Part shown: positions 58,801-64,000 of the stretch, one piece after another
Layout of the letters: every line of letters starts with the position of its first letter
How positions within the stretch are numbered: the stretch's first letter is position 1
Source: Allantophomopsis cytisporea
Taxonomy: Eukaryota; Ascomycota; Leotiomycetes; Phacidiales; Phacidiaceae
Direction: 5' to 3'
Length of the DNA stretch: 64,000 nucleotides
NCBI GenBank assembly: GCA_024752435.1
Contig: CP103037.1
Coordinates: 806,001-870,000 of the forward strand
Translations under genes and position numbers: made by a program
The notes under the pieces: generated by a model
Told to the model about the DNA's origin: nothing
Seen by the model: the letters and a program-made list of their open reading frames with translations, nothing else
Database searches by the model: none

Positions 58801-60140
58801 ATTTTGATCGATTCCCGCTCTGGCGTTATGCAGCTGAGTATTGGATGACCCATATGGAGGCTGTTCCTCAAGAATTCTGGCCAATAACTCTAAAAAAGTG
58901 CGCTACGAGATTGCTTGTACCACGTGCAGATGAACTCCTCTATATGGTCAACATTTATAATCCATTGTATCCTCATTCGTCAAGAGCAACAGAACCAAAC
59001 GAATTGGCACCTTCTATCTTCTACATCTCAGCTGCTGGATGCTCTCAACTGCTTACGATGTTCTTGCAGAACGAATCTCCACAGCGGATCCCCGAAGTAA
59101 TCAATACCGTATGGGACCTTGACTTCGCAACTGCACTTCAAGCAGCTTGCTACTTTAGCCGGGAAAAGGTCATTGAGCTTCTTATCGAGCAGGGTGCCGA
59201 TATCAATGCGCGAGGAGGAGAATACGGCAATGCACTACAAGCAGCAGCATATAGAGAGAATCTTCCAATAGTTGAGCTGCTTCTCCAACATGGTGCCGAT
59301 GTCAATATACAAGGAGGACACTTCGGCAATGTACTACAAGCAGCAGCATATGGAGGGAATCTTCCAATAGTTGAGCTACTTCTCCAACGTGGTGCCGATG
59401 TCAATGCACAAGGAGGAGAATACGGCAATGTACTACAAGCAGCAGCAGCAGCATATAGAGAGAATCTTCCAATAGTTGAGCTACTTCTCCAACGTGGTGC
59501 CGATGTCAATGCACAAGGAGGATACTACGGCAATGCACTACAAGCAGCAGCATATAGAGAGAATCTTCCAATAGTTGAGCTGCTTCTCCAACATAGTGCC
59601 GATGTCAATATACAAGGAGGAAAATACGGCAATGCACTACAAGCAGCAGCATATGGAGGGAATCTTCCAATAGTTGAGCTACTTCTCCAACGTAGTGCCG
59701 ATGTCAATGCACAAGGAGGATACTACGGCAATGCACTACAAGCAGCAGCAGCAGTATATGGAGAGAATCTTCCAATAGTTGAGCTACTTCTCCAACGTGG
59801 TGCCGATGTCAATGCACAAGGAGGAGAATACGGCAATGCACTACAAGCAGCAGCATATAAAGAAAATCTTCCAATAGTTGAGCTACTTCTCCAACATAGT
59901 GCTGATGTCAATGTACAAGGAGGATACTACGGCAATGCACTACAAGCAGCAGCAGCTGAAAAGAATCTTCCAATAGTTGAGCTACTTCTCCAACGTGGTG
60001 CCGATGTCAATGCACAAGGAAAATACGGCAATGCACTACAAGCAGCAGCAGCAGCATATGGAGAGAATCTTCCAATAGTTGAGCTGCTTCTCCAACATGG
60101 TGCACATAACGATGAGATGGAAGCAGAGAACAGTGATTGA
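55881..60140 (+). CDS. NACHT STAND receptor with nearly identical ankyrin repeats (NLR-like)
   Basis: Seen: five exons (55881-56522, 56634-57282, 57337-57361, 57581-58162, 58238-60140) join in frame to about 1266 residues. Residues 90-400 match the NACHT_N head (SIAELWDEAWKDLDP, LLLNPDKQDVARAKGLEKV). The P-loop is GKAGAGKTVLS, mostly encoded by the 25-nt exon 3. Walker B is VYIVLDALDECP and a sensor follows at LLCTSRKE. A winged-helix-like part (FVRFAHFSVQEYLKSE) leads to ten ankyrin repeats from about 59118 to the end. The last nine are 32-35 residues each with NALQAAAY...LPIVELLLQ...ADVN cores. Intron 4 (75 nt) has no stop and keeps frame. Known: fungal NACHT proteins with highly identical repeats are allorecognition or immune sensors. 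Inference: an intracellular receptor with rapidly evolving ligand surface. Confidence 0.92.
59229..60137 (+). repeat. Ankyrin-coding tandem array with 303-nt three-repeat unit
   Basis: Repeat starts (codon AAT of NALQ/NVLQ) lie at 59229, 59328, 59427, 59532, 59631, 59730, 59835, 59934 and 60030. Spacing is 99, 99, 105, 99, 99, 105, 99, 96. The 105-nt copies carry two extra codons in the Ala run, always every third repeat, so the unit of duplication is three repeats. The first repeats of units 1 and 2 differ at about four of 99 bases. Confidence 0.93.
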
Positions 60141-61484
60141 GGCCGCATAAGACGACAAAATCCCCCAAATTGAGCAGTCAAAACCGCAAGATTTAGATAT
60201 AAAATACTATCATATTAAATTCCAACGAAAAGTAAACTCAAGTCATAACCTCTTTCAACTGATCCAGAAACCAAGCGAGCCGCGATCCTCGATTGAATTT
60301 GCAAGGTCCAAAGCTGTATACTCTCTTTTCTGTCTTGTGAAGGAAACTGGCTACGCGATCGTTGGCTTTTGCATATCAAACACAACGCTTGACCTTACTC
60401 CGGCATAGGGAGTACAGGATCTACTAGTAGGCCTTTCACTTCTCATGCCTTTCCAAACGTACATTTCGGCCAAGTGCTGTCTGTGGGTCACTTCAACGCA
60501 GATGTACACAAGAGCATAAATGCTCTTCTCCACATCGAGGATCTTGCTTCTGAGCATCGAGGGCCATTATGATTTATTTTTACTGCTTATAGGTGAAGTG
60601 CTGGCTGCTATCGCAGCTCTTGAAGTCCAGGGCAAATACACTCGTGGGAGTATATTTTGTGGCAAGAGCACTACTTAGAGCCATCATAGCGGTAGTACAG
60701 GATCTTGCTGGTCATCCTGTCAATAGTAATGTCAATAGTGGCAAACACTGGTCTGCTCCCCAAATATATAAATTTCCATAAGGTGCAATTTTAAGGACAG
60801 ATTGATGTTGATATAGATAACTGTGTGTCTTCAATACCGGCTTGGGTATAACGAACGATTAAGTCGCCTTTGGCTAGACAAGCATAGCTGCATCGACTTC
60901 TACTAGAACATGTGGAGAAGTTTTGTTTCTGAGGTTTGTATATACCTACAAGCCAAAGATGAGGAGATCCGCTCTAATCAATCATGCGGTGGACTCGAGA
61001 ATACTATGCTGTTAGGTGTAAGATGATAAACTGATCTTTACAGCCATAGGATTTTAGACTCAATTTGAATTGACGAGTCACCCAAGATCAACTGTATACT
61101 ACATGAACAAAGTGTCTAATGCATATAGTAGAGGCATTACATGCGTGGGTTATGTAGCAGCAAAGTCGATCTCCGCCCATCATCGCAATAAAACAGTCCG
61201 CAATATGCGCAAGCAAAATCTCACAATCTCACAATTCACATCCAGAATCATCATCTCAAAAGTATAATCGTCATCAGGTCATATATTAACTATCTCTTCT
61301 TCTCATACTCCAAAAACCTGGGTATCCCCCATCAAAACGCCACGAACTTTTTATGTATATTCTAACCAGAAAATCGGGGGTATCTCAACAATGACGTGCA
61401 TCACGCACCAAGGAAGAAAAGAAAAAGAAACAGATCAAGGCAAAAATAAACGCCAGCCAATGCTATATCCAATCCATGCTATGC
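60141..61484. other. Intergenic stretch
   Basis: No convincing gene on either strand. It lies between the convergent 3' ends of the NACHT gene and the arrestin gene. Confidence 0.55.
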
Positions 61485-62951
61485 TCACTGAGCTCTCGAT
61501 AAATCCAATCTCTCCATCTCCTCATAGCCAGGCACCTCGGGACCCTCGTATGCGAAGTTCGCCGCATAAGATGGAGGAGAAGCTGGTACATCATCATAAA
61601 GAGGAGGCTGCTCCTCATCCCATGAAATGCCTAATCCGCTGCGCTCAGTGACGACGACGTTGAAGTGCATTCTCAAGACTCTAGCAGCGCCAGTAGGAGT
61701 GACTTGTGTGGGCTTCTTGATAGGCGCAAACTCCTCGGCGACAATCATCTCGACGATAAGGGCATGAGACACCTCGGTGCCGTCCTCGGCCTTGACGTCG
61801 CAGTTAGGAATGGCATCTGGGCGGATACCGAAGGGGAATTCCATCTCGATGGAGCCCGTCTCGCTGGAATAGTCGCACTTCCAGCCGCTCTTGATCTCCT
61901 CGGTGCCGATGGTGCGGACGTCCGTGTGCGCGGTACCCTTCTTGGCTGTTGCATCGTCGCCGGGCTTCATCAGTTTAGCTGCGTGCTTGGCGCATGCTGG
62001 TGAGATGACTTTTTGCGTCTCGTCCAGGCGCCATGTCATGCGCTTGAGCTTCCAGTGTGTCTGGGTTTGGGTCTCGGTGTTGCGCTTGATCACACCGTCC
62101 AGGCGGAAGGAGACGGTTGATTCACCGATGGGATGGATTACGGGTGGGAGCTCGACGTGTGCAGTGAGGTTGGTGGGTGGGAAGATGCGGATGGATTGGC
62201 GGGGTACATCGGAGGGAATGACGGCACGCTTGACGTTGAGCGTGCGGTTCATCTTGATAAGATCACCAGTCTTGGGTGTGATGACTGCTTTGAGCACGTA
62301 GTCGATAGTCGACAGGTTGCCCTTCATTGTGGCGGGGAGGTGACCTGGGAGGAGGAAGGAGAATGGGAAAAGATGCTCGCCTGGGGTGGAGGTTAGTCTT
62401 CTGTATGTTTGATTGGATTTGAAAAACTTACCCTTGCGGAACGTTGCTGGTCCTTGTAGGAAATCCCAGGCAGTGAGATCGGTGGATTGGAATTGGCACT
62501 CCTGGCAATGCGAGTGGAATGGCTTTTTGCGACAGACATCAACGACCAATCTCATCTTGAATTTCTCAATGGCCATGTTATCATCGGTAATGTACAGTCT
62601 CAACTGGCCAGACAATAGAGCACCAGTGCTCGAACTGGGTTGGCCATAGAAAACCAATGGTGGTGACTCAATGATGGCATCGAGCTTTGCAGCGACATGT
62701 TGAGACATTGATCTTGCTGATGTTTTTGGGGACATGCCAAATGAGAGGCGTTTGTGAGAGTTATCGGGCATGCTGTTGGTGTCGTTTGAGCTTAGCGAGG
62801 TATTGGACGCCTTACGGTCGCCAAGCACTGGTCTATTCTTTGACGAACTTCTCAAAGCCTTCTTTGGTTCTTGGATCTGTGGAATTTGGAAATCGAAGAT
62901 TGGATTGTTGGAAGAATGAGTGCGAAAGAAACTCGCAACACGGTGAGGCAT
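61485..62951 (-). CDS. Arrestin-related trafficking adaptor (LDB19/ART1 type)
   Basis: Seen: ATG at 62951 (MPHRVASFFRTHSSNN). Arrestin N domain: ESPPLVFYGQPSSSTGALLSGQLRLYI and FKMRLVVDVCRKKPFHSHC, then a GTAAGT intron of 51 nt near 62380-62431 that splits ATFRKG and EHLFPFSFLLPGHLPAT. The intron keeps frame and has no stop. C domain: FPPTNLTAHVELPPVIHPIGESTVSFRLDGVI and FPFGIRPDAIPNCDVKAEDGTEVSHALIVEMIV. The tail has QPPLYDDVPASPPSYAANF, i.e. a PPxY motif and a second PPSY. It stops at 61485. Known: ART proteins bind Rsp5-type ubiquitin ligases through PPxY and direct endocytosis of plasma-membrane transporters. Spliced length about 471 residues. The call to LDB19/ART1 rests on the LDB19-like N domain; other ARTs remain possible. 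Confidence 0.88.
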   Translation of the reverse strand: MPHRVASFFRTHSSNNPIFDFQIPQIQEPKKALRSSSKNRPVLGDRKASNTSLSSNDTNSMPDNSHKRLSFGMSPKTSARSMSQHVAAKLDAIIESPPLVFYGQPSSSTGALLSGQLRLYITDDNMAIEKFKMRLVVDVCRKKPFHSHCQECQFQSTDLTAWDFLQGPATFRKGKFFKSNQTYRRLTSTPGEHLFPFSFLLPGHLPATMKGNLSTIDYVLKAVITPKTGDLIKMNRTLNVKRAVIPSDVPRQSIRIFPPTNLTAHVELPPVIHPIGESTVSFRLDGVIKRNTETQTQTHWKLKRMTWRLDETQKVISPACAKHAAKLMKPGDDATAKKGTAHTDVRTIGTEEIKSGWKCDYSSETGSIEMEFPFGIRPDAIPNCDVKAEDGTEVSHALIVEMIVAEEFAPIKKPTQVTPTGAARVLRMHFNVVVTERSGLGISWDEEQPPLYDDVPASPPSYAANFAYEGPEVPGYEEMERLDLSRAQ

Positions 62952-64000
62952 TGTGTTTAGTGGTGGGGGGTGATTGAGCGGGGAATGCGCTTTCTAATGT
63001 GTCGAGAGAGCTAATTGTAGCTCTTTTTAATATTTCGTACTTTGTCCGTCTGTCGATGACTCCGACTTTCTAGAACTTGAAGCTCCGTGGCTTGCGTGCG
63101 GTGCGGATGTCGAGTGCCGATCGGTAATGAGACACCGCTGTACACTGAAACCTTCTGGACTTTCGATGGCTGTGGCTAAGTCCCTTGTCTATTTTCCCTG
63201 CTACGCCAGACTCTTTATGAAAACCGACAGTTTGTACTTTGCCGGTTGCAGCGAGATGGGACCCGTAAGTGGAGCGAGAACCAAGTGAATTTTCCTTTGC
63301 TCTTGACTTTTTTACTTTGGTGCTCTCTTATTTTTGCCTGCTTGAGTTTTTTTTCTCTCTTTTTTTTCTTTTTCTTTCAGGGACCGATGATGCGCAGATT
63401 GAAAGGATGTCCGATGCACAGGCGTTTTTGGTGATGAATGGTGTTAATGACGATGATATCTGATGGTAGAATATTATGCGACAATGACGAAATATTGACG
63501 ACGGGTAGAAATGATAAGAACGGTGGAATGTCGAATGTCGAATCTCGAATATAGTCGACGGGGTTATGAGTGGAGGAGGACTTCTATAAATGTAGTATCG
63601 ATGTTGTAATGAATAGCAAGAGTCGTTTGTTTATAGATAGTATGGTAAATCAGGTGGGGAGTGGTTGAGGGGCAGATGATGGTTATTATAGACAGACAAT
63701 AAGATGAAGGAGGAGGAATGATGGATGATGAATGATAGATAATAAATGATGCGAACGAGTTCAGTGCACGCAAGCAAACGGGAAAATGATGATTCCTTTA
63801 TTCTAAGTACTTATGAATCAGGAACCGTAGAGTTGAGGAGAGTATGAGTAAGTACATGAGAGTAATTCTCAATACCCCTGCTCCTTTTTCCAAGAACGCT
63901 TCTTTCTACTTTTACTTCTACATACTACTTACTGTACATCGTGGCCCTTCTGCCAAAAGACTTCTACCTGGGCAGTGAATGTCTGAGTAAGTAAGTACCT
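62952..64000. other. Right-edge region, no firm gene
   Basis: It contains the promoter of the arrestin gene and simple-sequence DNA. A good splice pair (GTAAGT at 63265, polypyrimidine tract, CTTTCAG ending at 63380) joins a frame ending MSDAQAFLVMNGVNDDDI at 63463, so a small plus-strand transcript may exist, but no start codon was found in frame upstream. Confidence 0.4.

Noticed and set aside
59229..60137. CRISPR-like direct repeats
   Set aside because: The repeats are back-to-back coding units without spacers, in a eukaryotic gene.
55881..60140. Two separate genes (NACHT head and ankyrin protein)
   Set aside because: All exon phases match across five exons and the P-loop only forms when exons 2 to 4 are joined.
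59150..60181. Minus-strand Ser/Arg-rich open frames opposite the ankyrin repeats
   Set aside because: They are antisense shadows of the repeat array; composition and periodicity follow the plus-strand codons.

Overview
The window is nuclear DNA of a filamentous ascomycete (Pezizomycotina; a Leotiomycete would fit, but I cannot fix the class by eye). The reasons are many short GT-AG introns of about 45-120 nt, fungal-type genes (quinate QutG/QutE, CipC, CnxE, EAF6, THI5 with an intronic TPP riboswitch, NACHT/NB-ARC STAND receptors) and frequent microsatellites between genes. Gene density is moderate, genes lie on both strands, and no intact transposon, tRNA or rRNA was found.

Layout. 1-0.8 kb: 5' part of a secreted aspartic protease (minus strand, running off the left edge). 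0.8-3.6 kb: no convincing gene. 3.6-6.1 kb: divergent qutG / qutE pair, a fragment of the quinate-catabolism cluster. 6.5-9.6 kb: NB-ARC/TPR STAND receptor. 10.3-11.8 kb: second pepsin-like protease without a signal peptide. 12-19.7 kb: a possible sulfur-acquisition cluster made of an SfnB/DszC-type flavin oxidoreductase, an SfnG-type FMNH2-dependent sulfone monooxygenase, a medium-chain dehydrogenase and a GPR1/FUN34/YaaH transporter. The last two are divergent from a promoter that holds a near-perfect direct repeat. 21.6-30.2 kb: housekeeping genes (DxxxD-type CDF transporter, MRI1, PHAF1/UPF0183, DUF4385, RNase H2 subunit C, CipC). 30.2-34.9 kb: simple-repeat-rich intergenic DNA with a decayed hotdog-thioesterase pseudogene. 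34.9-53 kb: RING-variant protein, DDHD phospholipase, mitochondrial HxxxD-type CDF, sirtuin, tail-anchored protein, CnxE, EAF6 and THI5. 53-55.9 kb: AT-rich gene-free DNA. 55.9-60.1 kb: NACHT receptor ending in nearly identical ankyrin repeats. 61.5-63 kb: ART1/LDB19-type arrestin.

How the genes relate. Three groups are more than chance neighbours: qutG/qutE, the SfnG/SfnB/dehydrogenase/transporter group, and THI5 with its own riboswitch. The two STAND receptors are the accessory, immunity-like part. In both, the ATP-binding P-loop is broken by introns, and the larger one has a three-repeat higher-order ankyrin unit, which suggests recent unequal exchange and diversification. The most novel-looking system is the SfnG/SfnB cluster, because dimethyl-sulfone desulfurization by these families is known mainly from bacteria.
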